From a bacterium (GTDB lineage: Bacteria > JAMORN01), in NCBI GenBank assembly GCA_027063545.1, contig JAMORN010000189.1, positions 1-5,248 on the forward strand: a stretch of DNA of 5,248 nt, written 5' to 3'. The notes under the pieces were generated by a model. That model was not told the DNA's origin. It did not search any database and saw nothing but the letters and a program-made list of their open reading frames with translations. Of this stretch, positions 1-5,248 are shown piece after piece. Numbering within the stretch: position 1 is the stretch's first letter; every line of letters begins with the position of its first letter. The position numbers and the translations under genes were made by a program.

Positions 1-310
1 AATCATCAGATATTGCATTTGCTGCCTTTGCAATATAGTTAGCACTAGCAGGAGCAACTATTAAAAGATCAGCCCATTTACTTAAAGAAATATGCCTTGT
101 AAAATCCCTTTCTTTATCCTCAAATAACTCTTTTATTACTTTATTCTCTGAAAGAGTTGATAAAGTCCATTCACCAATAAACTTTAAAGCATTTTCTGTA
201 ACAATTGTAACAACATTATAACCCTTTTTTCTTAATTCTCTTATAATTAAAACTGCCTTATATGCTGCTATTGAACCTGTTATTCCTAGTACTATATTTT
301 TATTCTTCAT
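1..310 (-). CDS. coaBC: CoaBC (Dfp) bifunctional phosphopantothenoylcysteine decarboxylase/synthetase, N-terminal part only
   Basis: The first 103 codons of the gene are present and the rest lies beyond the left edge. In the family, the N-terminal CoaC half is an FMN-dependent decarboxylase making 4'-phosphopantetheine, and the C-terminal CoaB half joins cysteine to phosphopantothenate. Both are cytoplasmic steps of coenzyme A synthesis. The protein starts MKNKNIVLGITGSIAAYKA, the flavin-binding opening of the HFCD flavoprotein fold. Residues 72-84 (RHISLSKWADLLI) carry the expected catalytic histidine, H73, and residues 86-91 (APASAN) match the conserved APASAN-type motif, followed by IAKAAN. 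The CoaB half and the PxMNxxMW motif are not reached. The ATG at 310-308 lies inside the end of rpoZ (11-base overlap, in GATGAAGAATAA), which suggests translational coupling. Only a weak Shine-Dalgarno-like stretch precedes it. The rpoZ-coaBC order is a common bacterial arrangement and supports the call. Confidence 0.95.
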   Translation of the reverse strand, partial: MKNKNIVLGITGSIAAYKAVLIIRELRKKGYNVVTIVTENALKFIGEWTLSTLSENKVIKELFEDKERDFTRHISLSKWADLLIVAPASANYIAKAANAISDD

Positions 311-524
311 CTTGTTTATAAATGTATTTTACCTTTCCTTCAATTAAATTTCTCATTGCTCTGGTTGTTACTTTTTCATTTAATTTTATTTTACCATCTA
401 TTCTTTCTTGATTTATTCTTTTTGCCTCTTCTGCCAAAATCCTAACAAGTTCATAATCATTTAAGTTTAATTTTCTTAATTCTTCTACCAATTTAATATT
501 TTCATACGGATCTCTTCTCCTCAT
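300..524 (-). CDS. rpoZ: DNA-directed RNA polymerase omega subunit
   Basis: This is a small cytoplasmic protein of 74 residues. The omega subunit wraps the C-terminal tail of beta-prime and assists RNA polymerase assembly. The family core is visible: YELV at residues 24-27 followed by a charged helix (AEEAKRINQ), then KVTTRAMRNLIEGKV at 51-65, matching the omega consensus K-x-V-T-x-A-x-x-E-I-x-x-G-K-I. The helix has AEEAKR where many omegas have an AR-x-AR-type sequence, so it is a divergent member. A GTG start at 530-528 would add two residues, but the AGGAG at 537-533 is only 2 bases from that GTG and 8 bases from the ATG at 524, so I prefer the ATG. The gene follows yicC closely and its 3' end overlaps coaBC by 11 bases. 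The yicC/rpoZ/coaBC neighbourhood supports the identification, although the usual gmk is absent between yicC and rpoZ. Confidence 0.92.
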   Translation of the reverse strand: MRRRDPYENIKLVEELRKLNLNDYELVRILAEEAKRINQERIDGKIKLNEKVTTRAMRNLIEGKVKYIYKQDEE

Positions 525-532
525 AAACACCT

Positions 533-537
533 CTCCT
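533..537 (-). promoter_or_regulatory. Ribosome binding site of rpoZ (AGGAG)
   Basis: On the minus strand AGGAG ends 8 bases before the ATG at 524-522 and only 2 bases before an in-frame GTG at 530-528. The normal spacing favours the ATG and sets the rpoZ start. It sits in the short gap after the yicC stop codon (540-542), so rpoZ probably relies on its own ribosome entry within a shared transcript. Confidence 0.75.
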
Positions 538-539
538 TT

Positions 540-1415
540 TTATTCTATATTTTGCATCTGTTCTTTTATTTTTTCAATTTCTTCTTTAATATCAATAACT
601 ATTTTATTTATATCATACAAAACTGACTTAGATGCTATAGTATTAGTTTCTCTATTCATCTCCTGTAATATAAAAGAAGCTTTTTTTCCAACCTCTCCAC
701 CTTTATCCAATAAAGACTCTAATTCTTGGGTATGCTTTCTTAACCTAACAATCTCTTCTGTTATATCAACTTTGTTTAAAATAAATCCTATCTCATGTAG
801 TATTAGGTTATTATCTATTTGTTTATCATCTAAAACAAGTGAAATATTTTCTTTTAATTTCTTTATTATATTATCCTTTTGTGTTTCTATAAGTTCCTCT
901 ATTTTATTGGTATATTCACTAATCTTAGAAATTCTATTTTTTATATCTTTATAAAGAACGTCACCTTCTTTTCTTCTTGAAGCAAGAAATTCTTCTATTA
1001 ATGTGTTTAAAAATGACTCTATTATTTTAAATACCTCATCAATATCTAAATCTTTATATTTATATGTTATTACATTAGGAAGTGTAAGTAATGTATCTAT
1101 AGATGGTTTTTCGTTTACCCCTAAAACAATTAAAGAATCTTTTATTTTATTATAATAATTTAAAAATAAATCATCATTAAAATTCACTTCTATATATGGA
1201 TTGTTATCTATGAAAAAAAGAGAAAATGTAATAGTTCCCCTTCTTACTTTTGAGGCTATAAACTCCCTTATCAATAATTCTAACTCAGATAAGAACCCTG
1301 GTAATTTTACTTTCAAATCCAAAGATCTACTATTAACAGACTTTATCTCCATTACAAATTCTTTATCTTCAATAAAACCATGAACTTTTGCAAAACCAGT
1401 CATTGAGTATATCAT
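540..1415 (-). CDS. yicC: YicC/YloC family endoribonuclease
   Basis: The 291-residue length is normal for the family. YicC proteins are cytoplasmic endoribonucleases; the E. coli member takes part in small-RNA turnover. The N-terminal domain opens with MIYSMTGFAK, the family signature, and has VNSRSLDLKVKLP at 27-39. RRKEGDVLYKDI at 147-158 corresponds to the conserved EG-x-x-L-x-x-D segment. The C-terminal domain (former DUF1732) has DITEEIVRLRKH at 217-228, FILQEMNRETNTIASK at 248-263 and the terminal EKIKEQMQNIE at 281-291. All conserved blocks are intact, so it should be functional. The start is fixed by the family N-terminus, yet I see no Shine-Dalgarno sequence before it. It is preceded by a 39-base AT-rich gap, the largest in the window, so it may have its own promoter or a short leader. 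rpoZ follows after a short gap that contains the rpoZ ribosome binding site. Confidence 0.97.
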   Translation of the reverse strand: MIYSMTGFAKVHGFIEDKEFVMEIKSVNSRSLDLKVKLPGFLSELELLIREFIASKVRRGTITFSLFFIDNNPYIEVNFNDDLFLNYYNKIKDSLIVLGVNEKPSIDTLLTLPNVITYKYKDLDIDEVFKIIESFLNTLIEEFLASRRKEGDVLYKDIKNRISKISEYTNKIEELIETQKDNIIKKLKENISLVLDDKQIDNNLILHEIGFILNKVDITEEIVRLRKHTQELESLLDKGGEVGKKASFILQEMNRETNTIASKSVLYDINKIVIDIKEEIEKIKEQMQNIE

Positions 1416-1454
1416 AACATTTAAAAATAATTATGTTTAGAAAAAAATCAAGTA
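1416..1454 (-). other. Intergenic gap before yicC; possible weak promoter
   Basis: This 39-base, almost purely A/T stretch is the longest gap in the window and separates the envelope cassette from yicC. Read on the minus strand, it has a run of seven T early on (1447-1441), no stable hairpin before it, and a CATAAT (1435-1430) resembling a -10 box, ending 14 bases before the yicC ATG. There is no recognisable -35 box at 17-base spacing and no Shine-Dalgarno. Such hexamers are frequent by chance in DNA this AT-rich, so the promoter reading is only a suggestion. Confidence 0.25.
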
Positions 1455-2408
1455 CTATTTATAAAAAACTAAAGAAGCAGAATAATTTGTATAAGAAGCA
1501 AAATCTTTAAATATAACTAGATTGATCTCTATAGAGTTATTATCTTTTTTATTTGGAAGTATTATTTTAATACCTGTTGAATATTTCCCTTTTAGATCTG
1601 TACCTGCATATATATTAAAATAATTGTTTATAAGGAATTTTAGGCCTATATTATTTGTAATTGTAGTATCTGTAATATTAAAATCAACTCCATCAGATAT
1701 TTTTATATATTTAAATTTGTATGAATATGCAATAGAACATATTAGACGTTGTTCTTCTTCGTATTCTTCAGAATTTAAAGAATTATCTTGAGTATTTTCA
1801 ACAAGTGATATATTCCATTTGATTTCGGAAAAAATATTATTTAAACCTATAGAAAATTCCTGTCTATTATTATAGATTAAAAGCCCTGTTGTAATCCCAT
1901 TAAATAGATTATTGTTGAAAGCGCCTTCTACAGAAGTCTCTTTTGGTACTTTTATATATATCTTTAATAATTTAAGCCCCATTCCAAATATTAGGGTATA
2001 ATTTTTATAAAATTTTCTTTTCATAAAACCTATAGAAGGTACAAACAAATAAGCAACCTCATAACTTTGACCTATTATATTTTCGTTTATATCATATACA
2101 TCAAAAGATTCTATCCCTCTTGTAAAAAAACTTATCTGACCTAATAGTTTTTTTCCTTTTATTTTTATTAAAAATCCATTATCATATCTTCCTAAACTAT
2201 AATTTGTTAGATATATACTTGCTTTATATGATTTAAAATTCTCTTCAAAGGCTGCAGGATTATATAAATTTATTCCTTCTGAGAGTGTTCCTATAAAACC
2301 ATTGAGTATAATAGAGGTATAAAACTTTTCATCTAATAAACTATTTGCTTCAATATTGGAAAAAGTTATTATCAACATTACAAACAATGTAATAAGTCTT
2401 TTACTCAT
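1455..2408 (-). CDS. Putative outer-membrane beta-barrel protein, PorV/PorQ-like (UPF0164-type)
   Basis: The 317-residue product has a signal peptide (MSKR, then hydrophobic 5-17, likely cleavage after the A21 of IEA). The remainder alternates hydrophobic and polar residues in short strands with many aromatics and ends SASLVFYK, as expected for an outer-membrane barrel. Near the mature N-terminus, residues 44-54 (EGINLYNPAAF) resemble the NPA(A/G) motif following the first strand in PorV/PorQ and FadL-like barrels. The length fits PorV/PorQ proteins (about 300-350 residues). PorV works with the type IX secretion system on proteins with C-terminal sorting domains. Such a protein is encoded immediately upstream and overlaps this gene by ATGA (2405-2408), so the two are probably co-translated. 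The start has AAGGAAG (2420-2414) five bases upstream. An acidic stretch around residues 208-220 (SLNSEEYEEEQ) may be an exposed loop. The barrel prediction is reasonable; the PorV family assignment and any secretion role are inference. Confidence 0.6.
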   Translation of the reverse strand: MSKRLITLFVMLIITFSNIEANSLLDEKFYTSIILNGFIGTLSEGINLYNPAAFEENFKSYKASIYLTNYSLGRYDNGFLIKIKGKKLLGQISFFTRGIESFDVYDINENIIGQSYEVAYLFVPSIGFMKRKFYKNYTLIFGMGLKLLKIYIKVPKETSVEGAFNNNLFNGITTGLLIYNNRQEFSIGLNNIFSEIKWNISLVENTQDNSLNSEEYEEEQRLICSIAYSYKFKYIKISDGVDFNITDTTITNNIGLKFLINNYFNIYAGTDLKGKYSTGIKIILPNKKDNNSIEINLVIFKDFASYTNYSASLVFYK

Positions 2409-3700
2409 TCTTTCTTCCTTAATACAACAATTTTGCCATAGTTAATAAGACCAGACTTTGTTTTTATTACAAATATATAAATTCCCGGAGGTACTATATT
2501 CCCATTTGAATCTGTTCCATCCCACCAATCTTCATCATAGTTTGTTGATTTTGTATTTGAAGCATATCTTAGTTTGTTTTTTATTATTGTTTTTATTTTT
2601 CTTCCAGAGAATGTTCTTATTTCTATTGTAACATAATCATCTTTTGACAATCTATAAGCAAAAAATGCTTTTGGTGTTTTTGTCGTTATAACAGTTGGAA
2701 ACGCATATACCTGTTTTAAATCATAAAGAACACTTTTTTCTATATAAATCTCTTTATACAAAGTATCATTTATTTTTTTATAGAATATTCCTTTATTTGT
2801 ACCTATAACTAATAAACTATCAATATTTTTAATAGCATTGATCTTATAATCTTTTATCTGGTCAATATCTATGTTTGAAATATATAAATTTGAAGGGTTA
2901 AAACTTCCCCAATACAAACTATCTCCTGTAAAAAAAGTGAATATAGAATCATATAAAGATAAAAAAATAACCTCTGATGTTGTCTTTTTTATCTCTTTTT
3001 CGCTATTTAAACTTAAAGAGTTTATAAATATTCCATTTTGATTTGAATTTTGTATATCATATACATAGTATATAAAATTTGTGTCAAAAATATCATAATA
3101 GAGAATAATTCTATTAGTATCCCAAGAAGTTTTTTTAAAAATTAAAGGACTTTTTGTAACATACAAACCATTTAAACTAGATAAATAAAGAAGAGTATCA
3201 TTAAATTTTATAAAAGAAAACGCTTTTATATTATCTGTACTATCTATATAAATAGATTTTACAAAATTTTTCTCATAATAATACACTCCTTTAGGATAAA
3301 GGATAAAAATGGGTATGTTCTCTATTTTTTCAAAATCATATAAATATACATATGAGACTGCTATATTTTTCTCTTCTATAATATTTAGATCCCTATCATA
3401 TAATCTATAAAAACTTATATATCCATTTGGATCTGTAAATGAAACAAAAATATTATTATCAACAATTTTTACTAAAGAATTTTCATTTATAGGATAATCA
3501 AACTTTGTGGATTTAAAAAAAATTAAAGAGTCCTTTTTTCTATCATAAGTATATAAACATATACCACTATCTAAAACAGCAATTAATGTATCTCCTATAT
3601 TTTCTATACTAATAACTTTGTTTGAGATAATTTGGGTATAACTATTAGAAATTAAAATAAACAGAGTTATAATTATAAAGAAAAATCTATTTCTTAACAA
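2405..3700 (-). CDS. Secreted beta-propeller-like protein with C-terminal FlgD-Ig / T9SS type A-like domain
   Basis: This 431-residue exported protein starts with a signal peptide (MLRNR, hydrophobic 6-17, cleavage near SYT-Q at 22/23). Residues about 24-340 contain repeated short beta units with G-[ILV]-[YF] turns: SGICLYTY, PKGVYYYEK, LNGLYVTK, QNGIFINS, NKGIFYKK. This looks like roughly seven blades of a propeller-type sensor or adhesion domain; no catalytic motif was recognised. Residues about 344-431 form a FlgD-Ig-like domain: VTIEIRTFSGRKIKTI, then WWDGTDSNGNIVPPGIYIF (392-410), then GKIVVLRKKE at the terminus, which resembles type A sorting domains of the type IX secretion system. It begins with TTG, preceded by AAGGAG with 5-base spacing. 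That start retains the whole signal peptide and no other start would. The ATGA overlap with the barrel gene downstream suggests a shared function, such as surface display. The ligand or role is unknown. Confidence 0.7.
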   Translation of the reverse strand: MLRNRFFFIIITLFILISNSYTQIISNKVISIENIGDTLIAVLDSGICLYTYDRKKDSLIFFKSTKFDYPINENSLVKIVDNNIFVSFTDPNGYISFYRLYDRDLNIIEEKNIAVSYVYLYDFEKIENIPIFILYPKGVYYYEKNFVKSIYIDSTDNIKAFSFIKFNDTLLYLSSLNGLYVTKSPLIFKKTSWDTNRIILYYDIFDTNFIYYVYDIQNSNQNGIFINSLSLNSEKEIKKTTSEVIFLSLYDSIFTFFTGDSLYWGSFNPSNLYISNIDIDQIKDYKINAIKNIDSLLVIGTNKGIFYKKINDTLYKEIYIEKSVLYDLKQVYAFPTVITTKTPKAFFAYRLSKDDYVTIEIRTFSGRKIKTIIKNKLRYASNTKSTNYDEDWWDGTDSNGNIVPPGIYIFVIKTKSGLINYGKIVVLRKKE

Positions 3701-3705
3701 AGTTT

Positions 3706-3711
3706 CTCCTT
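3706..3711 (-). promoter_or_regulatory. Ribosome binding site deciding a TTG start (AAGGAG)
   Basis: AAGGAG lies 5 bases before the TTG at 3700-3698 and just inside the 13-base gap after the TAG of the LolA-like gene (3716-3714). It supports the rare TTG as the true start of the propeller protein, since no ATG or GTG would preserve the signal peptide. Confidence 0.75.
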
Positions 3712-3713
3712 CT

Positions 3714-4346
3714 CTATTTTGTTAAATCAATAACTTCGTAATCTTTAGGAAAGGATAAATTAAAAATTTTATCGTCTATCTTTTTATTCATTTCTATATA
3801 AGTTATGGTATAAATGTTTATATTACCATTTATATCCTTAAAAACTACCTGTGTAGGCATTAAATCTTTTTTTCTTATATTAAATTGTACATATCTTATA
3901 TATGAATTATCATTCTTTGCGGAATAACTAAATATAAACTCTTTTTTATTCTCTTCAAAATCTAATAGTTTATACTCATTTATAATTTTCTTATAGTATT
4001 TTTTGAGAGAAAATAATATATTAGAAGAGTCAAGTTTATTTATAACAATTTGTTTAGCAATATTATTTATTTTATAAACCTTGACACCTCTTGAGATTAT
4101 TTTCATATTACCATAATCAAGATAGTAGAGAGAAGGAATCTTAAAAAGAAACTTTCCTTTTAATTTACGACCCCCTCCTAAAAGAGAATCTTTGTATTCA
4201 TTGATAAATAACACCTTAAGAGTAAAAATATTATCTACTTTCTTTGTTAATTTAGAGACTACTTGATTTGCTTTTTTTATATTAAAAGCATAGCTATTAG
4301 TAACTAAAATTAATATAGAAAATAATAATAGAAAAATTTTTCTCAC
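3714..4346 (-). CDS. LolA-like periplasmic outer-membrane lipoprotein carrier
   Basis: The 210-residue product has a clear signal peptide (MRKIF, hydrophobic 4-16, likely cleavage after SYA at position 20) and no lipobox cysteine, so it should be a soluble periplasmic protein. In the LolA/LolB fold, a curved beta-sheet carries the acyl chains of lipoproteins across the periplasm. Visible family features are GKFLFKIPSLYYLDY (64-78), matching the G-x-F-x-F-K-x-P-x-x-x-x-x-x-Y pattern, then ISRGVKVYKIN corresponding to the D/S-G-K-x-x-W/Y strand, DINGNINIYTITYIEMNKK in the C-terminal sheet, and the ending FNLSFPKDYEVIDL (195-208). The size agrees with LolA (about 200). The GTG start overlaps the nrdR TAG by one base (TAGTG). 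The placement directly before a secreted sorting-domain protein and a barrel suggests an envelope-specific paralogue rather than necessarily the general LolA. Sequence divergence leaves the exact substrate open. Confidence 0.75.
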   Translation of the reverse strand: MRKIFLLLFSILILVTNSYAFNIKKANQVVSKLTKKVDNIFTLKVLFINEYKDSLLGGGRKLKGKFLFKIPSLYYLDYGNMKIISRGVKVYKINNIAKQIVINKLDSSNILFSLKKYYKKIINEYKLLDFEENKKEFIFSYSAKNDNSYIRYVQFNIRKKDLMPTQVVFKDINGNINIYTITYIEMNKKIDDKIFNLSFPKDYEVIDLTK

Positions 4347-4807
4347 TATTTTGTTTTCTCCTTACTTAACTTTTCTAGTTCTTTCATAAATTCTTCTGTA
4401 TCTTTAAATCTTTTATATACAGAAGCAAATCTAACATAAGCTACTTCATCTAATTTGTATAACTCTTCCATAACAAATTCGCCAATAAATTTGGTTTGAA
4501 TTTCTTTTTCTCCTAATGAATAAATTTTCTCTTCTATTTTTGCTACAATTTCATCTATCTTTTCTATTGATACAGGTCTCTTTTTACAGGCTATTTCTAT
4601 CCCTGCTTTTATCTTTTCTCGCTGAAATGGTTCTCTTCTACCATCTGACTTTATAACATAAATAGGTGTCTTTTCTACATATTCATAAGTAGTAAAACGT
4701 CTTTTGCAATCTTCACACTCTCTTCTTCTTCTAATAACCAACCCATCTTTAGTTACTCTAGAATCTAAAACTTTATGTCTAAATGATCCACAATAAGGGC
4801 ATTTCAT
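4346..4807 (-). CDS. nrdR: Transcriptional repressor NrdR
   Basis: This complete 153-residue protein has the normal NrdR length. NrdR senses (d)ATP and represses ribonucleotide reductase genes by binding paired NrdR boxes in their promoters. The N-terminal zinc ribbon has MKCPYCG (C3, C6) and RRRRECEDCKRRFTTYE (C31, C34), including the basic RRRRE segment used for DNA binding. The ATP-cone domain runs from about 49 to 136: VIKSDGRREPFQREKIKAGI (51-70) holds the nucleotide-binding KxDGRxExF pattern, and YVRFASVYKRFKD (124-136) is the conserved end. All zinc ligands are present. It starts with ATG, 7 bases after the stop of the gene upstream, with only a weak GA-rich Shine-Dalgarno. Its stop overlaps the start of the LolA-like gene. 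No ribonucleotide reductase gene is in the window, so its targets lie elsewhere. Confidence 0.98.
   Translation of the reverse strand: MKCPYCGSFRHKVLDSRVTKDGLVIRRRRECEDCKRRFTTYEYVEKTPIYVIKSDGRREPFQREKIKAGIEIACKKRPVSIEKIDEIVAKIEEKIYSLGEKEIQTKFIGEFVMEELYKLDEVAYVRFASVYKRFKDTEEFMKELEKLSKEKTK
4358..4363 (-). promoter_or_regulatory. Ribosome binding site for the GTG start of the LolA-like gene (AAGGAG)
   Basis: AAGGAG lies within the last codons of nrdR, 11 bases before the GTG at 4346-4344. The spacing is slightly long, but the site matches those of the neighbouring genes. Together with the TAGTG overlap it points to translational coupling with nrdR. Confidence 0.6.
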
Positions 4808-4814
4808 ATATTAT

Positions 4815-5248
4815 TTACTCTTTCTTCCCTATAAAATAAAATTTTGTCTTAAAGTTTTTCTCTTCTATATCCCCTTCAGGTGTTCTATAGAGTACTTTAA
4901 AATATATTATATAAACTCCTGAATTTATTGGTAAGCCATAATTATTAGTACCATCCCAATTATCACATATAAACTCTTTTACTATATTAGTAGAATCTAC
5001 AGTTTGATTGGTATAATCTGTAATATCTTTAAAATCTCCACCTAATCCTATACCTTTAAAAGTTCTCACCAGATTTCCATTTATATCATATATAGAAGCT
5101 TCTATGTCAGTAATATCACCTTTATCAGTCAAATAAATTTTTGGATACATCTCTCCATTTGGATCTTGATATACTACAGCAGGGTTTGGATATATACCAT
5201 AATTTATTTTGTCAATAGTTCTTATATAGAAATATAGTAAAATCCCAT
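4815..5248 (-). CDS. Secreted protein with C-terminal FlgD-Ig-like domain, partial (5' end outside window)
   Basis: The frame is open from the right edge to the TAA at 4817-4815, giving 143 residues plus a partial codon. The internal ATG at 5150 is not the start, because the frame continues unbroken upstream. The visible part begins GILLYFYIRTIDKINYG, like the last strand of an Ig or FnIII-type domain. It continues with GIYPNPAVVYQDPNGE, where YPNP is the usual entry to FlgD-Ig/T9SS-type C-terminal domains. Then follow ASIYDINGNLVRTF (the A/S-x-Y-D-x-x-G-x-L-V-R-T signature), WDGTNNYGLPINSGVYIIYF and the basic end FYFIGKKE. These domains terminate secreted or surface proteins, and in type IX systems similar domains serve as sorting signals. 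The N-terminal part and function are unseen. nrdR follows after 7 bases. The C-terminal -KKE matches that of the propeller protein at 2405-3700. Confidence 0.8.
   Translation of the reverse strand, partial: GILLYFYIRTIDKINYGIYPNPAVVYQDPNGEMYPKIYLTDKGDITDIEASIYDINGNLVRTFKGIGLGGDFKDITDYTNQTVDSTNIVKEFICDNWDGTNNYGLPINSGVYIIYFKVLYRTPEGDIEEKNFKTKFYFIGKKE

Noticed and set aside
772-954. Plus-strand open frame of 60 codons
   Set aside because: It lies wholly inside yicC, whose conserved blocks span this region. The hydrophobic Ile/Ser/Phe-rich translation is what the complement of an AT-rich, Lys/Glu-rich gene gives.
1201-1383. Plus-strand open frame of 60 codons starting MLSMKKRE
   Set aside because: It is antisense to the conserved N-terminal domain of yicC, with no recognisable motif and no sign of a separate gene.
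1416-1437. Imperfect inverted repeat AACAT...ATGTT as a terminator or operator
   Set aside because: The stem is only five mostly A/T pairs with a 12-base loop and no following T-run in the right place; this is expected by chance in such AT-rich DNA.
1441-1447. T-run on the minus strand after the barrel gene as an intrinsic terminator
   Set aside because: No GC-containing hairpin precedes it; homopolymer T/A runs occur throughout the window.
4808-4814. NrdR-box autoregulatory site before nrdR
   Set aside because: The gap is only 7 bases and I saw no paired box-like palindromes here or in the adjacent coding sequence.
5148-5150. ATG (MYPKIYL) as the start of the right-edge gene
   Set aside because: The frame continues without a stop to the window edge and upstream codons encode the typical YPNP entry to the domain, so the gene is cut by the window rather than starting here.

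Overview
The window is a fragment of a very AT-rich (by eye under about 30% G+C), densely packed bacterial genome. Every gene I can support lies on the minus strand, so the window is read from its right end to its left end. Signal peptides, a LolA-like lipoprotein carrier, an outer-membrane beta-barrel candidate and two secreted proteins ending in FlgD-Ig/T9SS-type C-terminal domains point to a diderm (two-membrane) bacterium. That combination suggests the broad Bacteroidota/FCB neighbourhood or deep-branching candidate phyla that use such C-terminal domains (WOR-3-like lineages, for example). The Lys/Glu/Ile-rich proteins fit the base composition. I cannot name the species.

Layout in the direction of transcription: (1) the C-terminal part of a secreted protein with a FlgD-Ig-like domain, running off the right edge (4815-5248); (2) nrdR, the zinc-ribbon/ATP-cone repressor of ribonucleotide reductase genes (4346-4807); (3) a LolA-like periplasmic lipoprotein carrier (3714-4346); (4) a secreted, probably beta-propeller protein with a T9SS type A-like C-terminal domain (2405-3700); (5) a PorV/PorQ-like outer-membrane barrel candidate (1455-2408); (6) yicC endoribonuclease (540-1415); (7) rpoZ, the RNA polymerase omega subunit (300-524); (8) the start of coaBC, coenzyme A biosynthesis (1-310), running off the left edge.

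Genes overlap or are separated by 0-15 bases, except for a 39-base gap before yicC, so most of the window could be one or two transcripts. Genes 3-5 form a tightly coupled envelope cassette (TAG/GTG one-base overlap, 13-base gap, ATGA overlap) placed between the housekeeping genes nrdR and yicC-rpoZ-coaBC. In many bacteria gmk (guanylate kinase) lies between yicC and rpoZ; here only 9-15 bases separate them, so gmk is missing from this locus. No RNA genes, mobile elements, CRISPR arrays or convincing terminators were seen, and no gene-free stretch exceeds 39 bases.
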